Shown piece after piece: positions 9,207 to 18,208 of a stretch of 64,000 bases of DNA. The position numbers and the translations under genes are program-made. Source of the stretch: Vibrio maritimus. Its GTDB lineage: Bacteria; Pseudomonadota; Gammaproteobacteria; Enterobacterales; Vibrionaceae. The notes under the pieces are model-generated. The model saw only the letters and a program-made list of their open reading frames with translations. It did no database searches and was not told the DNA's origin. Within the stretch, counting starts at the first letter, position 1. Every line of letters begins with the position of its first letter. The stretch lies in NCBI GenBank assembly GCA_003263775.1, contig JYJJ01000057.1, positions 427,036-491,035 of the forward strand. The letters run 5' to 3'.

Positions 9207-9566
9207 TTAGTTAAGCTTTAGATACAGCTTAGCAACCTCTGAAGGCTCCATTTCCTTACCGTCTAGCTGATCATTCCAGTTTGTGCCGATCAGTACGCCG
9301 TCTTCGTCCAATGTCAGTAGCCAATCTTCAACGAAGATATCAAGAGGGATGTGCAGTACTTCAAAGTCAGCCCACTCTTCAACGTTGTGAGTTTTTGCGT
9401 CTTCTTCTGACGACCAGAAAGGCATTACTTCACTGTTTTCGAACTCGGTTGAATCACACGCCAACCAACCGTCTTCGTTGCGAAGACCCCATACAAGTTG
9501 GGTTTTGCTTGTTTCTTCAATAAACAACTTTAGGTTTTGTTCGATATCAGACGTTAATTTACTCAT
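9207..9566 (-). CDS. DUF2750 family protein
   Basis: Acidic cytoplasmic protein of 119 residues with the DUF2750 layout: an N-terminal helix, a strand segment WGLRNEDGWLACDS, the FWSSEEDAKTHNVEEWADFEVLHI block and a C-terminal WLLTLDEDGVLIGTNWN. No signal peptide or membrane helix. Function of the family is unknown. Convergent with queC; the stop is close to the queC terminator. Confidence 0.7.
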   Translation of the reverse strand: MSKLTSDIEQNLKLFIEETSKTQLVWGLRNEDGWLACDSTEFENSEVMPFWSSEEDAKTHNVEEWADFEVLHIPLDIFVEDWLLTLDEDGVLIGTNWNDQLDGKEMEPSEVAKLYLKLN

Positions 9567-9636
9567 TGTTTTCTACTCATAGTAAGAACTGCTTACAAGA
9601 CTAGCATGAGATCGTTAATATCTAAATGAATTGGCA

Positions 9637-9664
9637 ATAAAAAAGCGCTCTAGAAGAGCGCTTT
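9637..9664 (-). terminator. Terminator after the OmpA-like gene
   Basis: On the minus strand, stem AAAGCGCTCT, loop TCT, AGAGCGCTTT followed by TTTATTG. Confidence 0.85.
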
Positions 9665-9688
9665 GTGTCTGATTGGTGGAGAACTAAA

Positions 9689-10312
9689 CTACTTACCGAT
9701 TTTGGTGAATATCGTCCATTCCATTTTGACTTCGCCCTTGTAACCGACTACCGAAGCGACGACTTTGCGGTTCATTGCATGTGCGAATTCAGTGTTACCT
9801 AACTCCTCAGGTTTGGTTTCACCAAATCCAACGATAGTGAGCCTGTTAGGGTCGATACCGTTGCTAATAATAGCCTGTCTGACAACGTCTGCACGGTTTT
9901 GTGACAACAGCATATTTTTATCAGCATTACCGACAATACTTGCAAAACCTTGAATTTCAATGGAAGTCTCTGGATATTCTTTCAGAAAATCTGCCATTTC
10001 GCTGATTTGGTTTTGGAATACGGGCTTGATGAAGGTTGAGTTGTTGTCAAACAGTATCCGCAGCGCCAGTGTATTTGATATATCGTGGTACTCTTCGCAC
10101 CCATCGTTATCAAGTGCAGATCCTTGTGGAGTGGTGACACATAGGTCTCTTGCGTTGATAACACCATCACTGTCGTCATCTAGAAGATCAGCTTTTTGAT
10201 CCGCCACCGGCGTTGGAATATAGTCGTACTTGTCTTCTTCCTTTGTGGTCGAAGATGCCATAAGTGGCATCATCATAAGGCCACAGATAATTGCGGTTCT
10301 CTGTAGTGTCAT
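9689..10312 (-). CDS. OmpA-family protein with calcium-type DxDxDG segment
   Basis: Exported 207-residue protein: signal peptide MTLQRTAIICGLMMMPLMASS, an aspartate-rich thrombospondin-type-3-like segment (DDDSDGVINARDLC, then ALDNDGCEEY), and a C-terminal OmpA peptidoglycan-binding domain (LFDNNSTFIKPVF, IQGFASIVGNADKNMLLSQNRADVVRQ, IVGFGETKP). It should anchor to peptidoglycan at the outer membrane. It starts 2 bases after the stop of the TolC-like gene, so the two are translationally coupled. The same TolC+OmpA pairing accompanies type I secretion of giant RTX/Lap-type adhesins in vibrios. Confidence 0.85.
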   Translation of the reverse strand: MTLQRTAIICGLMMMPLMASSTTKEEDKYDYIPTPVADQKADLLDDDSDGVINARDLCVTTPQGSALDNDGCEEYHDISNTLALRILFDNNSTFIKPVFQNQISEMADFLKEYPETSIEIQGFASIVGNADKNMLLSQNRADVVRQAIISNGIDPNRLTIVGFGETKPEELGNTEFAHAMNRKVVASVVGYKGEVKMEWTIFTKIGK

Positions 10313-10314
10313 GA

Positions 10315-11688
10315 TTAGTACTCCACTTTCTCATTCCATTCAGACGGCGTATCGACGCGCAGTGCATCAAGTAGGGCACCTGTCGCGTTCATAACACGGT
10401 AGCGAGCGAACTGTTCCGCATACTTGGCATCTAAGTAGCCTTTACGAGCTTCAAATAGCTCGTTTTCAGTATTCAGGACATCAAGTAACGTGCGTTTACC
10501 AATTTTGTATTGCTTCTGGTAAGCGACAACGGTGTCGGACGCTGAATCTACGTGATCAGATAAAAACTCTCGTTGTTGAACCGTGTATTCGAGTCCAGTC
10601 CAGGAAAGTTTCAGCCCTTCTTCGACCATACGATAAGTTCTGTCTCTAAAGTCTTTTGCCTTGTTGAGCTGGTAAGCTGCCGATTCACTGCGGTCTGAAT
10701 CTGAGCCGCCGTTGTACAAATTGTATCGCATGCGCAGCATGGCTCGGGTTTCGTTATCGGTACCTATGTTGCCACCAGCATCATCACGCCAGTTGTGTCC
10801 AGCATCGATATAGAACGTAGGGTAATTAACCCCCTTCGTTTGTTGGTACTGGAAACGTGCCGAATCAACATCGACTTGTGAGATTTTAATGACGGGGTGT
10901 CGCTCAATAGCAATCTGGAGTGCATCATCAACGGTAAATGGGATCGCAACCTCATCCGCTCTTGGATATTTCAGGCCAAGCGGGGCTTGCCCAACTAAGC
11001 GCTTAAATTGGGTATGGGTATCGAACAGGTTATTTTGCGCCGCGAGCAAATTACCGTGAGCTTTAGCGATACGTGCTTCTACCTGAGATAAGTCAGCCGT
11101 CGACCCTATACCAGAATCAACACGCTTTTTAATGTCAGTGTAGATTTTTTTGTGCACATCTAGATTTGCTTCCGACAATGCCAGTATTTCATAGGCTTTG
11201 GTTGCATCTAGGTATATTTGTGCAACCTCTAAAGCTATGTCTGAGGCGTCTGCAAGCAGTTGGTAGCGCACTGATTCGGCTTCAGCGGCAGTTCTGTCGA
11301 TGTCGTTGAGTGTTTCATTACCGTCCCAAATGAGCTGTGTCAGAGTTATGCCGACTTCCTTTCGGGTGAGGGACTCGTTTCTACTGTTGAGGTCATTCTC
11401 ACGATCGAAATCCGTTCTTTCGTATCCTATTCCGCCATCTAAATCGACTTTTGGTCGATATGCACCAACCGCTGCTTCTGCATCGTAGCGTTTACTGACG
11501 TACTCATTGTACGCAGCTTTGATCTCAGGGTTGGTTTTGAGAGTAAAGGCGACAGCTTGTTCAAGTGTCTGGCTGCTAACAGGGAGGCTGAGAGCCATAA
11601 AACAAGCTGCTGCGGTAGTGGTAAGCTTATTCAAAGTCTTTCTCCTTGATCCTGTGCTTAATAATCGGCCCGGCATGAATTTATGCAT
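10315..11688 (-). CDS. TolC-family outer membrane efflux protein (agglutination protein type)
   Basis: Outer-membrane channel of 457 residues in the TolC family, closest in organisation to the AggA/LapE type used for adhesin export. After a leader (TTTAAACFMALSLPVSSQ) come the two structural repeats: LEQAVAFTLKTNPEIKAAYNEY and LTQLIWDGNETLND in the first, VDDALQIAIERHPVIKISQVD and RYNLYNGGSDSDRS in the second, and the late QYKIGKRTLLDVLNTENELF motif. The first about 15 residues look unlike a signal peptide, so the true start may be downstream of 11688. Operon with the OmpA-like gene. No membrane-fusion protein or ABC exporter sits beside it. Confidence 0.88.
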   Translation of the reverse strand: MHKFMPGRLLSTGSRRKTLNKLTTTAAACFMALSLPVSSQTLEQAVAFTLKTNPEIKAAYNEYVSKRYDAEAAVGAYRPKVDLDGGIGYERTDFDRENDLNSRNESLTRKEVGITLTQLIWDGNETLNDIDRTAAEAESVRYQLLADASDIALEVAQIYLDATKAYEILALSEANLDVHKKIYTDIKKRVDSGIGSTADLSQVEARIAKAHGNLLAAQNNLFDTHTQFKRLVGQAPLGLKYPRADEVAIPFTVDDALQIAIERHPVIKISQVDVDSARFQYQQTKGVNYPTFYIDAGHNWRDDAGGNIGTDNETRAMLRMRYNLYNGGSDSDRSESAAYQLNKAKDFRDRTYRMVEEGLKLSWTGLEYTVQQREFLSDHVDSASDTVVAYQKQYKIGKRTLLDVLNTENELFEARKGYLDAKYAEQFARYRVMNATGALLDALRVDTPSEWNEKVEY

Positions 11689-11965
11689 TTCTAAGTCTTA
11701 AGTATGAGTAGGCGGCAAGCCTTTACTCTTTTCGTTTAATAATAATTTCAGCCAAGTCAGAATGTTACCCACTGTAGTCTTAACTATAGCGACAGTTAGG
11801 TGCATTTCAATGTCGATTTGTCTGGATTATGTATCTATTGTAAGACTTGCGATGATTTCATATCACTTCGTGTGATCCACTCTTACATACTATTGAAAGT
11901 AGTAAAGAAAATAGCCAATGCAATTAAAACAATGAAAAGGTTTCTTGTTTTTGAGACAGCAGAAA
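11689..11965. other. Intergenic region upstream of the TolC-like gene
   Basis: About 280 AT-rich bases between the TolC-like start and the rlmI terminator. It should hold the promoter of the TolC/OmpA operon. No convincing gene, RNA or repeat was seen; the short open frame at 11800-11982 has no coding features. Confidence 0.5.
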
Positions 11966-11996
11966 CAAAAAAGCCAACCTAAGTTAGGTTGGCTAC
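11966..11996 (-). terminator. Terminator after rlmI
   Basis: On the minus strand, AGCCAACCTAACTTAGGTTGGCT forms a hairpin and is followed by a run of T. Confidence 0.85.
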
Positions 11997-12029
11997 AAGA
12001 GATATAGACTTGAATCGAGCGTTTGGCTG

Positions 12030-13220
12030 CTACAGCACTTTGCACGCGAACCCTTTAAGGTAGAAACCTTCTGGGTAAGCAGTGTCGGTTGGATGGTCAG
12101 CGGCTTGTTCGAAGCGTTCAACAAACTTCACTGAGCGATTTGCATCTAGTGCTGCATCCGCAATGATTTTTTGGAACAGGTTGCCATCCATAAGGCCTGA
12201 GCAAGAATAGGTGAGCAGTGTGCCACCCGGCTTAAGGATTTGCATGGCAAGCATGTTAATGTCTTTGTAACCGCGACAAGCACCATTGAGCTGAGCTTTC
12301 GATTCAGCAAACTTTGGCGGATCCATGATGACAACATCAAACTTGGTGCCTTGGTCACGATATTCGCGCAAAAGCTTGAACACATCAGCATTTAGGAATA
12401 CGGCTTTTTTCTTTTCAGTAAAGCCATTAAGCTCAGCATTGTGTTTTGCTGTATCCAGTGCCAGTTGCGAAACGTCGGCGTTGATAACTCGCTTAGCGCC
12501 ACCTTTAAGTGCATAAAGGCCGAATCCGCCTGTGTAGCTAAAACAGTTGAGTACTTCCTTGTTCTTCACATACTTCTGTGCTTGGAAGCGGCTATCACGC
12601 TGGTCAAGATAGAAGCCAGTTTTATGACCGTTAATGATGTCGACACTAATTTTCACGCCGTTTTCTTCAATAACAACCGGCTCATCTGGTGATTGACCAA
12701 ATAGTACGCCAGTGCGCTCTTCCAAGCCTTCTTTCTTTCTCACCGATACGTCAGAGCGCTCGTAGATAGAGCAATCCGGGAAGCAGTGGTTTAACGCTTT
12801 AACTAGCGTGTCTTTTTGGTGTTCTGCACCAGCACTGAGCAATTGGCAAACGAGAAAATCGCCATAACGGTCAATGGTGACACCTGGCAGACCATCAGAT
12901 TCAGCTGCGATTAAGCGATAACCTGTAAGGCCGTCACGCTCAATGATGTCTTCGCGCAGCAGTTGTGCTTGCTGAATACGCTCAATGAAGAAATCAACAT
13001 CGATGTCTTGCTTAGTGAAACTCCATACTCGTGCACGGATTTGAGAGTTTGGAGAGTAGGCGGCTTTTGCCAACCACTCGCCGTTGTGCGCATACACGTC
13101 AACTGTCTCGCCAAGTTCTGGGGTGCCATCGACACGAGAGATGCCTCTGGAGAAAACCCAAGGGTGTTTGCGTCGGAGTGATTTTTCACGGCCTTTTACA
13201 AGGTGGATAGCTGATGCCAT
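12030..13220 (-). CDS. rlmI: 23S rRNA (cytosine-1962-C5)-methyltransferase RlmI
   Basis: SAM-dependent methyltransferase for m5C1962 of 23S rRNA, 396 residues. An N-terminal PUA domain is seen (SAIHLVKGREKSLRRKHPWVFSRGI), then a central domain, GFYLDQRDSR, the SAM site FSYTGGFGLYAL, the catalytic loop VIMDPPKFAESK and TYSCSG with the conserved cysteine. Alone in its transcription unit, divergent from the acylphosphatase gene. Confidence 0.93.
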   Translation of the reverse strand: MASAIHLVKGREKSLRRKHPWVFSRGISRVDGTPELGETVDVYAHNGEWLAKAAYSPNSQIRARVWSFTKQDIDVDFFIERIQQAQLLREDIIERDGLTGYRLIAAESDGLPGVTIDRYGDFLVCQLLSAGAEHQKDTLVKALNHCFPDCSIYERSDVSVRKKEGLEERTGVLFGQSPDEPVVIEENGVKISVDIINGHKTGFYLDQRDSRFQAQKYVKNKEVLNCFSYTGGFGLYALKGGAKRVINADVSQLALDTAKHNAELNGFTEKKKAVFLNADVFKLLREYRDQGTKFDVVIMDPPKFAESKAQLNGACRGYKDINMLAMQILKPGGTLLTYSCSGLMDGNLFQKIIADAALDANRSVKFVERFEQAADHPTDTAYPEGFYLKGFACKVL

Positions 13221-13368
13221 GGTATGCCTTACGATGTTGAAACGGAGAAAAGGTGGGGTATTTTGTGTGAAGTTTCAAATAAATGCAAATTGGTTGATGA
13301 GTTAAAACGTCAATACCGTATTCTGAACTAAAATCAGCATAGCATGCGAAGGATCCAGGAGAGTAATT

Positions 13369-13644
13369 ATGACGCAGTATTGTCAGAAGTTGATTGTCAC
13401 CGGCATGGTTCAAGGTGTCGGTTTTCGTTATCACACTTGTCATGAAGGATTAAAGCTAGGACTTACCGGTTATGCTAAAAATCTCCACGATGGTTCGGTA
13501 GAGGTGGTTGCTTGTGGAGACGAATCGAAAGTTGAGGTGTTGTGTGAGTGGTTGCTAAAAGGCCCTAGGACGGCGAGTGTAGACTCGGTTACCAGAGAGC
13601 CTTGTGAGCAAACAAAAGTCTATTCAGGCTTTGTTATCATGTAA
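13369..13644 (+). CDS. yccX: Acylphosphatase
   Basis: Small cytoplasmic enzyme (91 residues) hydrolysing acyl phosphates. The active-site residues of the family are present: Arg20 in VQGVGFR and Asn38 in GYAKNLHDGSVEV. A ribosome binding site AGGAGAG stands 8 bases before the ATG. It is convergent with tusE and lies between rlmI and tusE, the same order as in E. coli (rlmI-yccX-tusE). Confidence 0.93.
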   Translation: MTQYCQKLIVTGMVQGVGFRYHTCHEGLKLGLTGYAKNLHDGSVEVVACGDESKVEVLCEWLLKGPRTASVDSVTREPCEQTKVYSGFVIM

Positions 13645-13681
13645 TCGATATAACCGTTACATAATTGAATCGATAGCTTGA

Positions 13682-14011
13682 TTACAAGCATTTTGCCGGT
13701 TTAGGAAGGCCGGCAAGTTTGGTTGCTTGTTTTGCTGGGCCTTTTTTGAACAGTTTAAATAGGTATTTACTGTTACCTTTTTCCGGGCCATGGGCTTTTT
13801 CCATGGCTTTAACCAACATTCTTACTGCTGGAGAGGTATTAAACTCTTCATAGAACTCGCGAACAAATAGAACCACTTCTAAGTGAGCGTCTGTCACTTT
13901 AATGCCTTCTTGCTCTGCCAAAATAGTGATCATACCTTGTTCCCAATCTTGATGATTGAGTAGGTAGCCTTCTGCATCGGTATCGATGGTTTTTCCATTG
14001 TATTCAAACAT
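13682..14011 (-). CDS. tusE: Sulfurtransferase TusE
   Basis: Last carrier of the Tus sulfur relay that delivers sulfur to MnmA for 2-thiouridine in tRNA. 109 residues from the ATG at 14011; a TTG nine bases upstream is also open. The DsrC-like fold is recognisable (GYLLNHQDWEQGM, LEVVLFVREFYEEFNTSPAVR), and the essential C-terminal cysteine is the penultimate residue (PKPAKCL). Confidence 0.93.
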   Translation of the reverse strand: MFEYNGKTIDTDAEGYLLNHQDWEQGMITILAEQEGIKVTDAHLEVVLFVREFYEEFNTSPAVRMLVKAMEKAHGPEKGNSKYLFKLFKKGPAKQATKLAGLPKPAKCL

Positions 14012-14130
14012 GATTTGCAATCTAGTTGAGGATCATCGACGCAAGGTTAGCTTAGGTTTATCTTATTTATCAAGTGCCGTGTGATGTTTAGGCTTTCTAT
14101 TCCGCTCTGAATTTTTAGTGCTCATAGGCA

Positions 14131-14161
14131 AACAAAAAGCCCGAGACACTGTCTCGGGCTT
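14131..14161 (-). terminator. Terminator after yccA
   Basis: Minus strand AAGCCCGAGAC, loop AGT, GTCTCGGGCTT, then TTTG. Confidence 0.85.
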
Positions 14162-14191
14162 CATACAATCTATGTAACTTACAAACTAGAA

Positions 14192-14854
14192 TTAATCGTT
14201 GTTCATAATGCCTAGGATAGACAATAGGCTGATAAATAGGTTGTAGATAGATACGTACAAGCTAACCGTTGCAGAGATGTAGTTCGTTTCACCACCACGT
14301 ACGATTTGCTGAGTTGTCAGCAAGATTACACCTGTAGAGAACAGAACAAACATGCCGCTCATTGCTAGGTGAATCATTGGCATTTGTAGGAAGATGTTCG
14401 CGACCATACCGATCAAAAGAACAACGAAACCAGCCATTAGTACGCCGCCTAGGAACGACAAATCGCGTTTAGTCGTTAGTGCGTAAGCAGAAGCGCCTAA
14501 GAATGCTAGAGCAGTACCGCCAAGTGCGGTAACGATGACATCACCCATACCAGCGCCAACATAGGCGTTTAGGATAGGGCCTGTTGTGTAACCAAGGAAA
14601 CCAGTGAACAAGAACGTGAATACTAGACCCATGCTGTTGTTACGGTTCTTCTCAGTCAAGAATAGTAGACCGTAGAAACCAACCAACATTAGGATTAGAC
14701 CTGGGCGAGGTAGGTTCATTGCCATAGAGAATGCCGCAACGACCGCAGACCAAAGCAGCGTCATAGAGAGCAGCGCGTAAGTATTTCGCAATACTTTGTT
14801 AGTTTGCAGTACACTCGCTTGAGCAGAACTGCGAGATACCATAGGATCGTTCAT
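14192..14854 (-). CDS. yccA: Bax inhibitor-1 family inner membrane protein YccA
   Basis: Seven-helix membrane protein of the BI-1 family; E. coli YccA binds and moderates the FtsH protease. 220 residues from the ATG at 14854, which has GAGGA 7 bases upstream; an in-frame ATG at 14866 overlaps that site. Family features include the charged N-terminus, consecutive hydrophobic helices and the late SATVSLYVSIYNLFISLLSILG with the conserved acidic C-terminus (GIMNND). Confidence 0.9.
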   Translation of the reverse strand: MNDPMVSRSSAQASVLQTNKVLRNTYALLSMTLLWSAVVAAFSMAMNLPRPGLILMLVGFYGLLFLTEKNRNNSMGLVFTFLFTGFLGYTTGPILNAYVGAGMGDVIVTALGGTALAFLGASAYALTTKRDLSFLGGVLMAGFVVLLIGMVANIFLQMPMIHLAMSGMFVLFSTGVILLTTQQIVRGGETNYISATVSLYVSIYNLFISLLSILGIMNND

Positions 14855-15025
14855 AATCTTCCTCATAGATGATTGACTTATGTTTATATGACTATTTATG
14901 GGGTTGATTGTTCAAAAGATCAAGTCCCGCAGCAAAAGTCATTGAACAAAATCATAATAAAAATAACTGCTTAAGGATATAACAAGATGTAACACAATAT
15001 TTCCAGTGTACATCAATAACCTACA

Positions 15026-15057
15026 AAGAAAAAGGCGACACATTGGTCGCCTTTTTT
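15026..15057 (-). terminator. Terminator after aapP
   Basis: Stem AAAGGCGAC (15031-15039) / GTCGCCTTT (15046-15054), flanked by A-run and T-run, so it can work on both strands; it ends the aapJQMP operon on the minus strand. Confidence 0.85.
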
Positions 15058-15070
15058 ACATTGGTACTGA

Positions 15071-15819
15071 TTAGTGGTGCAGGATCTGACTAAGGAAGTT
15101 CTGCGTGCGGTCGGATTGCGGGTTTTCAAAGAAATCAACTGGATTGTTTTCTTCGATAATTTCCCCTGCATCCATAAAGATAACGCGATCCGCAACTTCT
15201 TTTGCAAAGCCCATCTCATGCGTTACACACAACATCGTCATGCCTTCTTCTGCCAACTCCACCATTACATCCAGTACTTCACGAACCATTTCAGGATCGA
15301 GTGCTGAAGTCGGTTCATCAAAGAGCATCACTTGAGGTTCATACAAAGTGAGCGTGCGATAGCCACACGTTGCTGCTGACCACCCGAGAGCTGACCTGGG
15401 TACTTGTCCGCCTGATCTGGGATCTTAACGCGCTCAAGATACTTCATTGCAATCGCTTCAGCTTCTTCTTTTGGCATCTTTTTCACCCAAATTGGAGCAA
15501 GAGTACAGTTCTCTAGCACCGTTAGGTGAGGGAAGAGGTTAAAGTGCTGGAAACACATACCGACTTCTCGGCGAACCGCTTCAATGTTTTTCAGATCTTC
15601 GGTGAGCTCAGTGCCAGAAACGTAAATGTGACCAGCTTGGTGCTCCTCTAGACGGTTGATACAGCGAATCATCGTAGACTTACCTGAGCCAGACGGGCCA
15701 CAGATAACGATTTTCTCGCCTTTCTTAACGTCTAGATTGATGTTTTTTAGTACGTGAAACTCGCCGTACCACTTATTCATGTCCTTTAGTTGGATCATGT
15801 AATCTTCTTGTTGCGTCAT
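15071..15819 (-). CDS. aapP: Amino-acid ABC transporter ATPase (one frameshift)
   Basis: ATP-binding subunit of a polar amino-acid importer. Walker A GPSGSGKST, the Q-loop CFQHFNLFPHLTV, the signature LSGGQQQRVAIARSL, Walker B VMLFDEPTSALDPE and the switch His in CVTHEMGF are all present. The frame breaks at about 15340 between SLCM and PQVMLF; one extra G on the coding strand gives CMEPQVMLF and a normal 249-residue protein. Fourth gene of the aapJQMP operon. Confidence 0.92.
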
Positions 15820-15840
15820 AATACGTCCTCGAATTTCCGT

Positions 15841-16938
15841 TTATCGTTTGTGACCGGTATGCAGTTTGTTCTCAAGCCATATCGAGTATCTCGACATGCC
15901 AAAACAGAACACCCAGAACACTAACGCGACAAATACATAACTTTCCGTAGCAAAACCTAACCACTCAGGGTCGGTGTTCGCAGCTTGTCCAATACCAAGT
16001 ACATCGAACATACCGATGATGAGTACCAGACTGGTATCTTTAAAGAGACCAATAAAGGTGTTTACGATAGAAGGGATAGTGATTTTCAGCGCTTGAGGCA
16101 GAACTATCAGTCCCATCTTTTTCCAGTAACTTAACCCAAGCGCATCTGCGGCTTCGTATTGACCTTTTGGAATCGCCTGTAGACCACCACGAATAACCTC
16201 GGCCATATAAGCAGCACTAAACATGACAACACCAATAAGTGCGCGGATTAGCTTGTCTGTTTCTACACCCTCAGAGAAGAATAGCGGCAGCATAACCGAT
16301 GCCATGAATAGCACCGTAATCAGTGGTACACCACGCCAAACTTCAATATAGACCGTACAAATACTGCGGATGATCGGCATTTCTGAGCGGCGACCCAAGG
16401 CCAGCGCAACACCAATTGGCAGCGATACGATAATACCCACTAAAGCGATAATGAGCGTAACGAGTAGGCCACCCCAGCGGTGCGTTTCTACGACTTCTAG
16501 TCCAAACACGCCACCGTAAAGCAGTGCTGCTGCAATGAATGGGTAGATATTGACAAAGAACAGCCAAATCCAAACTCGCTTCGGTGTGCGCTCGTAGGCC
16601 AGTAGGGCAACGAACAGTGCCAATGTCGCGTAAAACAGGCGTGGTCGCCACAGTTCAGCTTGCGGATAGAAACCATACATGAACTGTTCCCAGCGCACGC
16701 TGATAAATACCCAACATGCTCCTTCACGAGAACAAGCGTCGCGCGTTGTACCTACCCAGTCGGCTTTAAGAATTGCCCAGTCGAACACATACCAAAGTAG
16801 TGATAGAGCAAAGTACCCTAAAACAATCGTCAAAACTGAGTTAGCAGGACCATTAAATAAGTTTTTACGTAGCCAACCGACAACACCTACAGTGTTGGCT
16901 GGTGGCGGGAGATCGGGTTGAAATTGATGCTGACTCAT
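15841..16938 (-). CDS. aapM: Amino-acid ABC transporter permease AapM
   Basis: Inner-membrane permease of 365 residues, start at 16938 (MSQHQFQPDLPPP), one base after the aapQ stop, so coupled. Contains an N-terminal hydrophobic extension typical of the Aap/Yhd class and a C-terminal binding-protein-dependent transport domain. The EAA loop that contacts the ATPase is YEAADALGLSYWKKMGLIVLPQALKITIPS. Confidence 0.92.
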   Translation of the reverse strand: MSQHQFQPDLPPPANTVGVVGWLRKNLFNGPANSVLTIVLGYFALSLLWYVFDWAILKADWVGTTRDACSREGACWVFISVRWEQFMYGFYPQAELWRPRLFYATLALFVALLAYERTPKRVWIWLFFVNIYPFIAAALLYGGVFGLEVVETHRWGGLLVTLIIALVGIIVSLPIGVALALGRRSEMPIIRSICTVYIEVWRGVPLITVLFMASVMLPLFFSEGVETDKLIRALIGVVMFSAAYMAEVIRGGLQAIPKGQYEAADALGLSYWKKMGLIVLPQALKITIPSIVNTFIGLFKDTSLVLIIGMFDVLGIGQAANTDPEWLGFATESYVFVALVFWVFCFGMSRYSIWLENKLHTGHKR

Positions 16939-16939
16939 A

Positions 16940-18140
16940 TTATCTCTCCACCAAAGCAACTTTTTTGTTGTAAACGTTCATCAGTGCAGACGTGAGCAAG
17001 CTTAGAGCGAGGTAGACCCCATCGTCATTGCGATAACTTCGATAGCCTGACCCACCTGGTTAAGCGTGGTCCCGGCGAATACCGAAACCAAATCGGGATA
17101 ACCGATTGCCATTGCAAGCGACGAGTTTTTCGTCAGGTTCAAGTATTGGCTTGTGAGAGGTGGAATGATGATACGCATCGCTTGTGGAATAACGACAAGC
17201 TTGAGTGTTCTTGAACGTGGTAGTCCAAGAGACATCGCTGCTTCAGTTTGACCATGGTTAACCGCATTAATACCAGAACGTACAATTTCAGCGATAAACG
17301 AAGCGGTGTAAATACTCAGTGCCAAAGTTAACGCTGCAAGTTCTGGAATAATGCTAATACCACCACGGAAGTTGAAGCCTTTCAGTACCGGATACTCAGC
17401 CGTGATAGGCATGCCCATAATAAAGAACACAACCGTTGGAAGACCAACAATAAGTCCAAGCGCAATTCGGCCCATCGGTGTTTGTTGACCTGTGAGTTTT
17501 TGGCGATTGTTAGCCAAATATTGATAATAATTGTCGCAACAATACCAATAACAAACGCTGCGATCACAACGCTACTGCCTTCACCAAATACTGGTGCAGG
17601 AAAGTAAAGACCGCGAACGTTCAAGAAGATCGCTTCACCTAAACTCATACTTTGACGAGCAGAAGGCAGCGCTTGAAGTACCGCGAAATACCAAAAGAAA
17701 ATTTGCAGCAAGAGAGGAATGTTACGGAAGATCTCGATATAGACTGCAGCAAAACGGCTAACCAGCCAGTTTGATGACAGTCTCGCGATACCCATGACAA
17801 AACCGAGAATGGTTGCAAACACAATGCCCAGTACAGAAACCAGAGCCGTGTTTAAAAGCCCCACGTAGAAGGTGCGTCCGTAAGAGAAGGTTTCGTCGTA
17901 CTCAATGAGTGTCAGACCAATACCAAATCCGGCCTCTTGACTTAAGAAGTCAAAACCAGTGGCAATACCACGCGCAGCAAGGTTATCAAGAGCGTTGTTA
18001 ACGATGGTATAAAAGAAAAGTCCGAGAGCGAGTAGGGCTAAGACCTGGAATACAACGGAGCGAAAGGTGGGGTTGTATAGTAGATTTGCGCTTTTCGCAG
18101 GTTTATCCTGCGCTGCGACTTGAGTCGTAGTAGGTTTCAT
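16940..18140 (-). CDS. aapQ: Amino-acid ABC transporter permease AapQ (two frameshifts)
   Basis: Partner permease of AapM, about 400 residues after repair. The N-terminal half carries FDFLSQEAGFGIG and YIEIFRNIPLLLQIFFWYFAVL, the C-terminal half the EAA loop QTEAAMSLGLPRSRTLKLVVIPQAMRI. Two single-base losses are inferred: at about 17514 (GG for GGG on the coding strand, giving INIWANNRQKL) and at about 17018 (a G-run one short, giving TMGVYLALSLLTSALMN). With both repaired the gene runs to TAA at 16940-16942, just before aapM. Confidence 0.9.
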
Positions 18141-18164
18141 ACAGCTATAACCTCAAATCCTTTG

Positions 18165-18190
18165 AAAAAGGGCGGTAAAACCGCCCTTAT
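18165..18190 (-). terminator. Hairpin between aapJ and aapQ
   Basis: Stem AAGGGCGG / CCGCCCTT with a 5-base loop and T-run on the minus strand, lying 19 bases after the aapJ stop. Such partial terminators commonly keep binding-protein transcript above that of the membrane subunits. Confidence 0.8.
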
Positions 18191-18208
18191 TGGAGCATGA
18201 AAACGCGA

